Positions 1 through 5,968 are shown, counted from the first letter of the stretch. The stretch is DNA of 6,134 nucleotides from JAEUOS01 sp046160545 (GCA_046160545.1 JBJXGS010000176.1:1-6134); one strand, 5' to 3'. Notes: a model not told the origin generated them from the sequence alone. Program-made: numbers and translations.

Positions 1-416
1 GCCTGGGCGGCTTGCTGCATTGCCTCGGGGATATCCAGATCCTTGCGGATCTTCGGTGCGACCAGGCCGACCGAAGCATCGCGGATGTTGCGGTGGTGAA
101 AGTGCAGGTACCAATCGACCTTGGCGCGTTCCCTGGGTTCGATCGGATAGACATCGTGCCAGCCGTGCTTGTTGCAGAGGTAGCACATGATGGCGTGCGC
201 CTCGCCGAGGACGAAGCCGGTGTCGGGCTCTTCAATGGTCGGAATGGTTCCGCCCGGGTTCTTGGCCAGGAAAGCAGGATTGCGGCTGCCCGAGTCCCCT
301 TTCGAGCCGGGGTTGGTGAGCACCATTTCGAAAGGCGTACGCTTGTAGAGCATCAGCCACATGACGGCGCGCACCGGCTGGGAAAACGGGACTCCATAAA
401 TGATCAGGGGTTTCAC
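1..416 (-). CDS. Glutathione S-transferase, theta-like, 3' end cut by window edge
   Basis: This encodes the first 138 residues of a soluble glutathione S-transferase, which would conjugate glutathione to an electrophile in the cytoplasm. The N-terminal thioredoxin-fold domain is clear. A theta-class SQPxRA motif has the likely catalytic Ser12, an NPGGTIP stretch carries the cis-Pro59, and GEAHAIMCYL (residues 71-80) sits where glutathione's gamma-glutamyl group is bound. The Ser/Thr usual after Glu72 is Ala73. The helical C-terminal domain starts near residue 93 (PRERAKVDWYLHFHH) and runs off the left edge. I chose the GTG at 414-416 because GGAG lies six bases upstream and the GST fold starts at once (KPLIIYG). 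No ATG fits the domain. It follows the molybdopterin gene by 31 bases on the same strand, so it is probably the last known gene of that operon. The family is secure; the substrate is unknown. Confidence 0.88.
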   Translation of the reverse strand, partial: MKPLIIYGVPFSQPVRAVMWLMLYKRTPFEMVLTNPGSKGDSGSRNPAFLAKNPGGTIPTIEEPDTGFVLGEAHAIMCYLCNKHGWHDVYPIEPRERAKVDWYLHFHHRNIRDASVGLVAPKIRKDLDIPEAMQQAAQ

Positions 417-422
417 GCCGCA

Positions 423-428
423 CTCCGG
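423..428 (-). promoter_or_regulatory. Ribosome binding site that fixes the GST GTG start
   Basis: On the minus strand CCGGAG lies six bases before the GTG at 414-416. It supports a GTG start where no suitable ATG exists, and it sits in the 31-base gap after the molybdopterin gene stop. Confidence 0.6.
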
Positions 429-447
429 ATTCTGGTTGTTTATGTTT

Positions 448-2781
448 TTAGAGCGAATTGCGGCCGTACAAGGCCAGTTCCACGGCCTCGAACTCCACGC
501 CGTCGCCGGAAACTTCGTCGGCCATGAAGTCGCCGGCCTGCGCCCTGGACGGTGCCATGCGCCCCTCGGGACCAAGCGGCAAGCGGTCCGTCGGGCCAAA
601 CTGCGCTTCCAGCGCGCGCACTTCGGCGTCGGGCATCGCGGTGAGTCTGCACGGCACGCCCTTCATGTGGGGAATCCCCTGCTCGCGGTCGATCAGGTCC
701 GGATGGTCGTCGGTAGTCAACTGCGCATCGGAGAACGCCCACATGCCCGACATCACCTTCAATCCCCGCTCGGACTCCGGCTTCCACCAGCCGTGCGGCA
801 CGCGCACCAGGCCGGCGGGCATGCTCTCGCGCGCAACGATGCGCCCGACCATGGCGCCGGTGATCGTTTCGACGCGCGCCCACTGGCCCTCCGACAACCC
901 GAGCCGGCGCGCCTCTGCCGCGTTGAGGTAGAAGGTGGGGTCCTGCGCGCGACGGCGCAGTTCGGGGATGTGGCGATGCCCGGTGCGGTAGTACTCGTCA
1001 TCCGGCAGGCCGATGAAGAGGCTCAAGGGGTACTCGGCAGTAGGCGCGGCCGCCTCGCGATAGTAGGGCAGTGAATCGAAGCCCAGGCCATCGAGCACGG
1101 AAGAGTCGAGCTCCACCTTGCCTGAAGGCGTCGCAAATCCGGTCTTGAGGTATTTCCTCTCCTCGTTCTTGCGGCCGGGCATCTGCCCACTTGCTTTGAC
1201 CTGCTCCCAGGTGACTTGGCCAGGCTCGAGTCGGTAGTTGATGATCTCTTCGTCGGTCGCCCAGGGAAAATGCTCGCCCAATCCCATGCGGCGGGCGAGT
1301 TCGTGCCAGAAGAACGTGCCACCCTTGCATTCGCCCGGCGGCTCCATGGCCTTGGGGCTGACGCCGGCCATGATGCAGTCACGCTCCAGCCACGAATCAC
1401 CCGGCAGGACGAAGTCGGCCAATTGCGCGGTCGGTGTCATCATGTGCTCGTAGGCCACGATCAGGTCCTGCTTCATCAGGCCCTCGTAGATGCGCCGCGT
1501 GTTGGCGAACGACATCAGTGTGTTGTTGGCGAGCGTGATGAAGGCGCGCACCGGGTAGGGGTCACCCTCGGCCATGGCCTTGAAGACCGCCATCGGGTTG
1601 GCCATGTAGCAGCCACCGACCAAGTTGGCATAGCGGCTTCCCCACACCTTCTCGGTGGCATCCCCCAGGGCCTGCATGCCGCGATAGGTGAACACCGGGA
1701 ACTCGGATGCGCCCAATTGCTTGTCTTTCTGTGCCTCGGACAGGCGCTCGTGCCGCTCGACTTCGGTGTCGGAGCGCAAGCCGGGGTTGAAGCCGACGAA
1801 GCGTTCACCACCCTTCACGTCGATGTTGCCGGTCAATGCGCGCAGCGCGCACTGCAGGCGGATCGCCGAGGTGCTCGACACCTGCTGGTCGGTGATCGGC
1901 GACCACGGAATGGCGGCCGGGCCGGTGGTTGCGTACAGGCGCGCCGCGGCCGCGATCAGCCCGGCATCCACACCCGTGATCTGCGCCACGCGTGCCAGCG
2001 GGTACTCGCGCACGCGCTTTGCAAAGGCGTCGAAGCCGACCGTCCAGTCGCGCACAAAGTCCCGGTCGTACAGGCCTTCCTCGATGATGACGTTGAGCCA
2101 GCCCAGCATCATGGCCGCGTCGGTGCCGGCGCGCAGCGGCAGCCACAGGTCGGCGGCCTCGGCGTTCTGGCTCTTGCGCGGGTCGAGCACGATCAGCTTG
2201 GCGCCGTTGGCCTGCGCGGTCTTGATGGACTTGTACTCCAGCGTCCAGCTGTGGCGCCGCGGGTCATGTCCGAACAGCACGATGCATTTCGAATTGAGCA
2301 CATCGCCGCGCGGGTACCAGCCGTACACCATGCGATTGACAGCCGCGGTGTTGCCCATGCAATAAGCCACGCCACTGATGAAATTGGGCGAACCGACGAG
2401 GTTCATGAAGCGGCGGGAAAGACCGTTGTCGTTGCCGTAGTTGGCAACGCTGGAGGCCACCGCAAGCGCTTCCGGACCGTGCCGTCGAATCACCTGCGTC
2501 AGGCGCTCTGCAATGCCGTCCATCGCGCTGTCCCAGGAAACCTGCTCCCAGCTGCCTGCCCCGCGTGCGCCGGTGCGCCGCAGCGGAAACATCAGGCGAT
2601 CCGGGTGCGCGAACGACTTGGGCGCATAGGCCCCCTTCATGCAGATCACGTCCTTGAACAGCGGGTGGTCACGGGTGGTCACCTTGACCACGCGGCCATC
2701 GCGAATCTTCACGGCGATCGGACAGAAGCCGTCGCAGCTGGTGCAGACCAGGTTGCGGGTGGTTTCGACTGCGGCTTCCAT
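448..2781 (-). CDS. Acetylene hydratase-like molybdopterin (Mo/W) [4Fe-4S] enzyme
   Basis: This is a 777-residue member of the DMSO reductase superfamily, binding a bis-molybdopterin guanine dinucleotide metal centre. Residues 13-47 form the [4Fe-4S] site (Cys13, Cys16, Cys20, Cys47, then Lys49). The central molybdopterin domain runs to about 480, and the C-terminal dinucleotide-binding domain spans about 585-713. It aligns nearly throughout with Pelobacter acetylene hydratase as I recall it, not with formate dehydrogenases or nitrate reductases. Asp17 follows the second cluster Cys, matching catalytic Asp13. Cys141 (YCMGN) matches the metal ligand Cys141, and Trp179 and Trp293 are kept. Other pocket residues differ (see findings). 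About 64 residues extend past the usual end. There is no Tat or Sec signal, so it is probably cytoplasmic. The ATG at 2779-2781 has GGAGAG upstream. No electron-transfer subunit is adjacent, which fits a single-subunit, possibly non-redox enzyme. Family is secure; substrate and metal are unknown. Confidence 0.87.
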   Translation of the reverse strand: MEAAVETTRNLVCTSCDGFCPIAVKIRDGRVVKVTTRDHPLFKDVICMKGAYAPKSFAHPDRLMFPLRRTGARGAGSWEQVSWDSAMDGIAERLTQVIRRHGPEALAVASSVANYGNDNGLSRRFMNLVGSPNFISGVAYCMGNTAAVNRMVYGWYPRGDVLNSKCIVLFGHDPRRHSWTLEYKSIKTAQANGAKLIVLDPRKSQNAEAADLWLPLRAGTDAAMMLGWLNVIIEEGLYDRDFVRDWTVGFDAFAKRVREYPLARVAQITGVDAGLIAAAARLYATTGPAAIPWSPITDQQVSSTSAIRLQCALRALTGNIDVKGGERFVGFNPGLRSDTEVERHERLSEAQKDKQLGASEFPVFTYRGMQALGDATEKVWGSRYANLVGGCYMANPMAVFKAMAEGDPYPVRAFITLANNTLMSFANTRRIYEGLMKQDLIVAYEHMMTPTAQLADFVLPGDSWLERDCIMAGVSPKAMEPPGECKGGTFFWHELARRMGLGEHFPWATDEEIINYRLEPGQVTWEQVKASGQMPGRKNEERKYLKTGFATPSGKVELDSSVLDGLGFDSLPYYREAAAPTAEYPLSLFIGLPDDEYYRTGHRHIPELRRRAQDPTFYLNAAEARRLGLSEGQWARVETITGAMVGRIVARESMPAGLVRVPHGWWKPESERGLKVMSGMWAFSDAQLTTDDHPDLIDREQGIPHMKGVPCRLTAMPDAEVRALEAQFGPTDRLPLGPEGRMAPSRAQAGDFMADEVSGDGVEFEAVELALYGRNSL

Positions 2782-2837
2782 GCGGCACTCTCCGGGTTGA
2801 TCAGGCGCGCCGGGTCAGGCGGCCGGGCATTGCTTGG

Positions 2838-3671
2838 TTACCTGCCGTTGAAGGTCGGTTTGCGTTTGGCCAGGAACGCCTGCACGGCCTCCTTGTGATC
2901 TTCGGTGCGGGCACAACGCACCAGGCGATCGGCCTCCAGCGCCAGAGCGGTGCGCAGGTCAACCTGCAGCGCGCGATTGAGGTTTTCCTTCATGTAGCGC
3001 AGCGCGATCGGCGGTCCGGCGGCGATGCTGGCGGCCAGACTCTGTGCGCGCGAACGCAGTTCCTCGTCGGCCACCACCTCATCGAAGATGCCCAGGCTCA
3101 AGCCTTCGTCGGCACCGACGCGACGGCCGGTGAAGTACAGCGCCTTGGCGCGCGCCACGCCGACCAACTGCGTCAAGAGCCAGGTGCCGCCGTAGTCGCC
3201 CGACAGAGCGATGTTGCCGTAGCCGGTGGTGATGAAGGCGCTGCGCGCGGCGATGCGCAGATCGCAGGCCAGCGCGATGCACATGCCGGCACCTGCCGCG
3301 GCGCCTGGCAGGGCGGCGATGGTCGGCTTTGCCAGGTCCCACAGGCGCAGCGTCAAAGTCTCCTGTCGGTGCTGCAGTTTGCGCACGGCGTCTTCCAGCG
3401 TGGCCTGCGGCCCGGCCGGTCCGCCGTTGCCCATGCCCGACACGTCGCCGCCGGCACAGAAGGCGCGCCCTGCACCGGTGATGACGATGCAACGAACCGC
3501 AGGATCCGCCTCCAGGTCCAGCAAGGTCTGGCGCAGCGCAGGGGTCAACACGTCGGAAAGTGCGTTGCGCTTGTCCGGCCGGTTCAGGGTGATCGTGGCG
3601 ACACCCGCGGCCAGTTCGCAAAGCAGCTGCTCGGTGCCGGTGTCGATGGTTCGGATCGATTCCTGCGTCAT
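2838..3671 (-). CDS. Enoyl-CoA hydratase/isomerase-family (crotonase fold) protein
   Basis: This 277-residue protein is a normal-length crotonase, acting on an acyl-CoA thioester. The N-terminal strand NRPDKRNALS (30-39), the first oxyanion-hole loop GRAFCAGGD (68-76) and the second, GAAAGAGMCIALACD (123-137), are all present. The two glutamates used by true enoyl-CoA hydratases are missing. The first position, in the usual GGGxELA, is Cys131, and the second lies in TTGYGNIALSGDYGGTW without a Glu. Asp159 in that segment sits where PaaG-type isomerases (PDxGGTW) and 4-chlorobenzoyl-CoA dehalogenase carry their catalytic Asp. An isomerase or other crotonase reaction is therefore more likely than plain hydration. 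It is the first gene of the minus-strand operon, 56 bases before the molybdopterin gene and 99 bases from the divergent tetR-type gene. The Shine-Dalgarno is weak (AAGAATC), so the exact start is less sure than the family. Confidence 0.9.
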   Translation of the reverse strand: MTQESIRTIDTGTEQLLCELAAGVATITLNRPDKRNALSDVLTPALRQTLLDLEADPAVRCIVITGAGRAFCAGGDVSGMGNGGPAGPQATLEDAVRKLQHRQETLTLRLWDLAKPTIAALPGAAAGAGMCIALACDLRIAARSAFITTGYGNIALSGDYGGTWLLTQLVGVARAKALYFTGRRVGADEGLSLGIFDEVVADEELRSRAQSLAASIAAGPPIALRYMKENLNRALQVDLRTALALEADRLVRCARTEDHKEAVQAFLAKRKPTFNGR

Positions 3672-3733
3672 GGTCTGATTCTTGGTTTGGACGGGCCGAC
3701 GGACGCCCAGACTGGATTAAAAAATGTTCAGCG

Positions 3734-3770
3734 GCTTGCCATTATGAACCAACGAGTCCAGAATGCAAGC
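3734..3770. promoter_or_regulatory. Large imperfect inverted repeat, candidate TetR operator
   Basis: The left arm (3734-3749) reads GCTTGCCATTATGAAC. The right arm (3756-3770), reverse complemented, reads GCTTGCATTCTGGAC. With one single-base gap, 13 of 15 positions match, including perfect outer GCTTGC/GCAAGC blocks, around a six-base centre. The repeat ends directly before the ATG of the TetR-family gene and covers the candidate operon promoter. This is the usual place for an autoregulatory TetR operator. The symmetry is seen directly; binding by this repressor is inferred. Confidence 0.55.
3741..3768 (-). promoter_or_regulatory. Candidate sigma-70 promoter of the crotonase-molybdopterin-GST operon
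   Basis: On the minus strand a good -10 CATAAT (3741-3746) lies 16 bases from a weak -35 TTGCAT (3763-3768). A start near 3734 would give a leader of about 60 bases before the crotonase ATG. Both hexamers lie inside the inverted repeat, so a bound repressor would block polymerase. The -35 is poor, which limits confidence. Confidence 0.35.
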
Positions 3771-4346
3771 ATGGCCCGCCCCCTTGAATTCGATCGACCG
3801 CTCGTCGTGAACCGGGCACTGGCGCTTTTCTGGCGCAAGGGCTACCAGGCCGGTTCGCTGGCCGAACTGCTGGCGGCCATGGGCATCGGCCGCAGCAGCT
3901 TTTACGCCGCCTTCGCTGACAAGCGCAGCCTCTACATCGAGTGCATGGACCTGTTTGCGGCGCGCACCCTGGAACTGCTGCGGCACGCCCGCAGCGAAAA
4001 GCCGCCGGTCGACGCCCTGCAAAGTTTCTTCGAGCGCAACTTCAGCGGCGCGCGCGGGGTGAAAGGACGCTGGGGTTGCATGCTGGTGAACACCGTTCTC
4101 GAGATGGCCGGCGTCGACGACGAACTCGCGGCGCGTGCCAGCCGGCATCTGGACGAGATGCAGGACCTGTTCCAGTCCTGTCTGGAAGAGGCCGGCGCGG
4201 TGCCGGCGCGTGCCGCGGAGCTGGCCGCCATGCTGATGCTGTTCAACGAGGGCATTCGCGTTTCCAGCCGGCGGCGGCTGCCCGACGCGCGACATGAAGA
4301 GCCGATTGCCACGGTCTTCAACCTGATCCGCAGCGCGATCGCCTGA
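3771..4346 (+). CDS. TetR/AcrR-family transcriptional repressor
   Basis: This 191-residue protein has the usual TetR length and plan. An N-terminal helix-turn-helix domain (MARPLEFD, ALALFWRKGYQAGSLAELLAA, GIGRSSFYAAFADKRSLY) has its recognition helix around residues 39-48. An all-helical ligand and dimer domain from about 55 contains GCMLVNTVLEMAG and the FNEGIRVSSRR segment. I prefer the ATG at 3771 over the in-frame ATG at 3744 because MARPxEFD is the common start of this subfamily and because the inverted repeat ends exactly there. Neither start has a clear Shine-Dalgarno. The gene diverges from the crotonase-molybdopterin-GST operon, so it probably represses that operon and itself, with release by a pathway compound. 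The inducer cannot be read from sequence. Confidence 0.92.
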   Translation: MARPLEFDRPLVVNRALALFWRKGYQAGSLAELLAAMGIGRSSFYAAFADKRSLYIECMDLFAARTLELLRHARSEKPPVDALQSFFERNFSGARGVKGRWGCMLVNTVLEMAGVDDELAARASRHLDEMQDLFQSCLEEAGAVPARAAELAAMLMLFNEGIRVSSRRRLPDARHEEPIATVFNLIRSAIA

Positions 4347-4370
4347 GCAGCGCCGCAACCTTTTCGTGCA

Positions 4371-4386
4371 GGCAGGGCAACCTGCC
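4371..4386 (+). terminator. Perfect GC stem with GCAA tetraloop after the TetR gene
   Basis: GGCAGG, a GCAA loop and CCTGCC form a perfect six-base stem 24 bases after the repressor stop codon. The GNRA loop makes it stable as RNA. No U-run follows, so it is not a canonical intrinsic terminator. It may instead protect the 3' end or be a weak or Rho-assisted terminator. Confidence 0.3.
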
Positions 4387-4437
4387 GCGCACGCGCTGCC
4401 GTCCGGGCACCCGGCCCGATTCCAATAAACTTCCGCG

Positions 4438-5121
4438 ATGCGCAAACCCCTCCAACTTTCGGCGGAACTCGTCGCCAAGGTTCATCGGGACATTCCTTTT
4501 CCCGGACCCGATCCGGACCGAGTGGCCATGTCGGACGCCGACTATGAGGCTGCGACTCGCGAAGTCCTCGCTGAACTGGGCAACAAGCCGCTGCTGGTCT
4601 TCGGTTACGGTTCACTCCTTTGGAAACCGGGCTTCGATTACACCTCACGCTGGCCGGCCCAGAGCTTCGGGTGGCATCGCTGTTTCTGCATGAAGCTCTC
4701 TCGTTGGCGTGGGTCCGAGGAGCAGCCAGGACTGATGATGGCCCTGGAGCCTGGCGGCATGTGCCGGGGTGAGCTGTTCGGTGTGGCGCCAGGGTCCGAG
4801 CGTGAACAGGTGGAAAAGCTCTTGCGTCGCGAAATCCCCTTCCGGCGGTTGCGGCCCGCCTTTCGCTGGATTACTGCGCGCGACCACGAAGGCTGCAAGC
4901 GGGCGCTTACTTTTTACGCGGGCATGAGAGGCGAGGACAACTATGTGCGGCTCTCGATTCAAGAGCAGGCCCACATGCTGGCCCGTGCCGCGGGGCATGG
5001 TGGAAGCGGTGCCGGCTACCTGCAGCAGACCATCGCGCGGCTTAAGGAGGTCGGCCTGCACGACGAATATCTCTGGCGCCTGCAAAAGCTTGTGGCGGCG
5101 GAGATTCACGGCTTTGACTAG
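4438..5121 (+). CDS. ChaC-type gamma-glutamylcyclotransferase
   Basis: This 227-residue protein belongs to the ChaC family, cytoplasmic enzymes that cleave glutathione to 5-oxoproline and Cys-Gly. The hallmark substrate-binding loop VFGYGSLLWKP (54-64) is present, followed by the family's GWHRCFC and GGMCRGELFGV strands. RREIPF (130-135) carries Glu132, the likely catalytic acid by position. The roughly 50 residues before GYGSL are normal for bacterial ChaC. The ATG at 4438-4440 gives the expected length but has no evident Shine-Dalgarno; an in-frame ATG at 4528 (MSDADYE) is the alternative. It lies 91 bases after the TetR gene on the same strand and converges with the VOC gene. Glutathione turnover next to a GST gene may be linked or chance. 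ChaC genes are often housekeeping. Confidence 0.92.
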   Translation: MRKPLQLSAELVAKVHRDIPFPGPDPDRVAMSDADYEAATREVLAELGNKPLLVFGYGSLLWKPGFDYTSRWPAQSFGWHRCFCMKLSRWRGSEEQPGLMMALEPGGMCRGELFGVAPGSEREQVEKLLRREIPFRRLRPAFRWITARDHEGCKRALTFYAGMRGEDNYVRLSIQEQAHMLARAAGHGGSGAGYLQQTIARLKEVGLHDEYLWRLQKLVAAEIHGFD

Positions 5122-5227
5122 GGCCGGTCCGTCCGCAGTCCAGCGCCGCCGAAGTCACCGGGTCGTCATGTTGATGCCCATCCTCGATACGACAAGGCAG
5201 TGCAGGCGCGCGGTGTAGCAACGTGCG

Positions 5228-5713
5228 TTAGCCGACGCTCTTTATGTCCTGCCCATCAACACGCACGTAGTCCTCGGCGCCACCGAACTTTTCTCCCTCC
5301 TTCAAAAGGCCCGCGCCCGGAACGAGGTTGACCTCAATGCGGATCCCGTCCGGGTCCTCGAACAACACGTAGTAGTAGCCCGGGGCCCAGTCGCCATGTT
5401 CCGGTCCACGGACGATGGTTGCACCAAGCTCCGCGACCAGTTTCGCAGTCTTGTCGACATCCTCCACGGTGCGGGCGCGCAGGCAGATGTGATGCAGCCC
5501 GACCCGATACTGTTGAAATCGTTCGCCCACGAACTCCGGGTCGCAGCGGCGCACGCCGATCGCGGTGCGCGCGCCGACGTGATAGCAGAAGTCAGGTCCG
5601 TCGTGAACACGGGTCATGCCGAACTCCGGCAGCAGCGCCGAGTAGAAGGCGCGGGCCTTGTCAAACTGGCTGACTGTCAGGATGACATGGGCCATGCCGT
5701 TGATGCTGATCAT
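5228..5713 (-). CDS. VOC-superfamily protein (glyoxalase/extradiol dioxygenase fold)
   Basis: This 161-residue protein has two beta-alpha-beta-beta-beta modules of the vicinal oxygen chelate fold. The metal-binding pattern is visible: His9 in MAHVILTV, His75 in GLHHICLR, and Glu127 in DPDGIRIEVN, so it probably holds a divalent metal. Family members include glyoxalase I, dioxygenases, epimerases and fosfomycin-resistance enzymes; nothing here picks out one reaction. The frame stays open upstream to 5968. I chose the ATG at 5711-5713 because the fold begins directly after it (MISINGMAHV), GGAGAG lies at good spacing upstream, and a strong promoter sits at 5756-5784. The gene diverges from the EthD gene and converges on the ChaC gene. 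A single-module-pair VOC of this size is often annotated only as a family protein. Confidence 0.9.
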   Translation of the reverse strand: MISINGMAHVILTVSQFDKARAFYSALLPEFGMTRVHDGPDFCYHVGARTAIGVRRCDPEFVGERFQQYRVGLHHICLRARTVEDVDKTAKLVAELGATIVRGPEHGDWAPGYYYVLFEDPDGIRIEVNLVPGAGLLKEGEKFGGAEDYVRVDGQDIKSVG

Positions 5714-5755
5714 GCTGGTCTCTCCGTCAAAACATCGTCGCGGTACTGCCAAAGG

Positions 5756-5784
5756 ATTCCACCACGCCCGTGCGGCCCGGTCAA
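5756..5784 (-). promoter_or_regulatory. Sigma-70-type promoter of the VOC gene
   Basis: On the minus strand TTGACC (5779-5784, five of six consensus bases) and TGGAAT (5756-5761, four of six) are separated by exactly 17 bases. A transcript start near 5749 would leave a leader of about 36 bases containing the GGAGAG ribosome binding site. It also supports the short VOC start at 5713. Confidence 0.5.
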
Positions 5785-5968
5785 GGAATCGGAGTCTGTT
5801 GCTACTCGCGACGCAGCGATTTCGATTCGTGACCGGGGGCCGCATCGCGCACCGTGTTACAAAGGCGATCCCATGCTCGCCGGCGGTTTCGCCGCGGGTC
5901 ACACTGGCAGCGTAACGTTGGCGCCCGTTGCCGCCAGCCACACAGGTTGTCCCGCAGCACCCATCCAC
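5785..5968. other. Non-coding gap between divergent VOC and EthD genes
   Basis: I see no gene here; open frames crossing it lack domains. It contains an inverted repeat GAATCGGAGTC (5786-5796) against GATTTCGATTC (5818-5828), with nine of eleven positions matching, next to the VOC -35. A second, more distant pair is GTGACCGGGGGC (5829-5840) and GCCGCGGGTCAC (5891-5902), ten of twelve matching. A short hairpin lies around 5882-5895. I could not find a convincing promoter for the EthD gene. Confidence 0.35.

Noticed and set aside
2663..2682. Ten-base tandem repeat GGGTGGTCAC twice
   Set aside because: It lies inside the molybdopterin gene and reads through as VTTRDHP in an unbroken frame. Two short copies do not indicate a repeat element.
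448..2781. Formate dehydrogenase or nitrate reductase label for the molybdopterin enzyme
   Set aside because: The active-site segment YCMGN and the Cys-Asp pair in the cluster motif match acetylene hydratase rather than the Sec/Cys-His of formate dehydrogenases or the Asp ligand of membrane nitrate reductases. No partner subunits are present.
1216..2898. Long open frame (560 codons) on the plus strand opposite the molybdopterin gene
   Set aside because: Its translation has no recognisable domain and is rich in Ala, Gly, Arg and His, as expected for an antisense shadow of a GC-rich gene. The minus strand carries an unmistakable enzyme.
2895..3770. Upstream part of a 483-codon plus-strand frame that runs into the TetR gene
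   Set aside because: The part before 3744 is antisense to the crotonase and shows no domain. TetR homology begins at 3771, so this is not a fusion protein.
4421..4440. Leaderless start of the ChaC gene, from a TAAACT -10-like box just before the ATG
   Set aside because: There is no -35 at the right distance, and the box is only four of six consensus bases. The lack of a Shine-Dalgarno may simply mean transcription through from tetR or a later start at 4528.
5200..5232. Possible terminator hairpin between the convergent ChaC and VOC genes (AACG/CGTT near 5219-5228)
   Set aside because: The stem is four bases with a two-base loop and no U-run. It is too weak to call.
5714..5968. N-terminal extension of the VOC protein up to an ATG at 5968
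   Set aside because: The extra 85 residues are Arg- and Cys-rich without a domain and cross a good promoter. The ATG at 5713 has a ribosome binding site and begins the fold.
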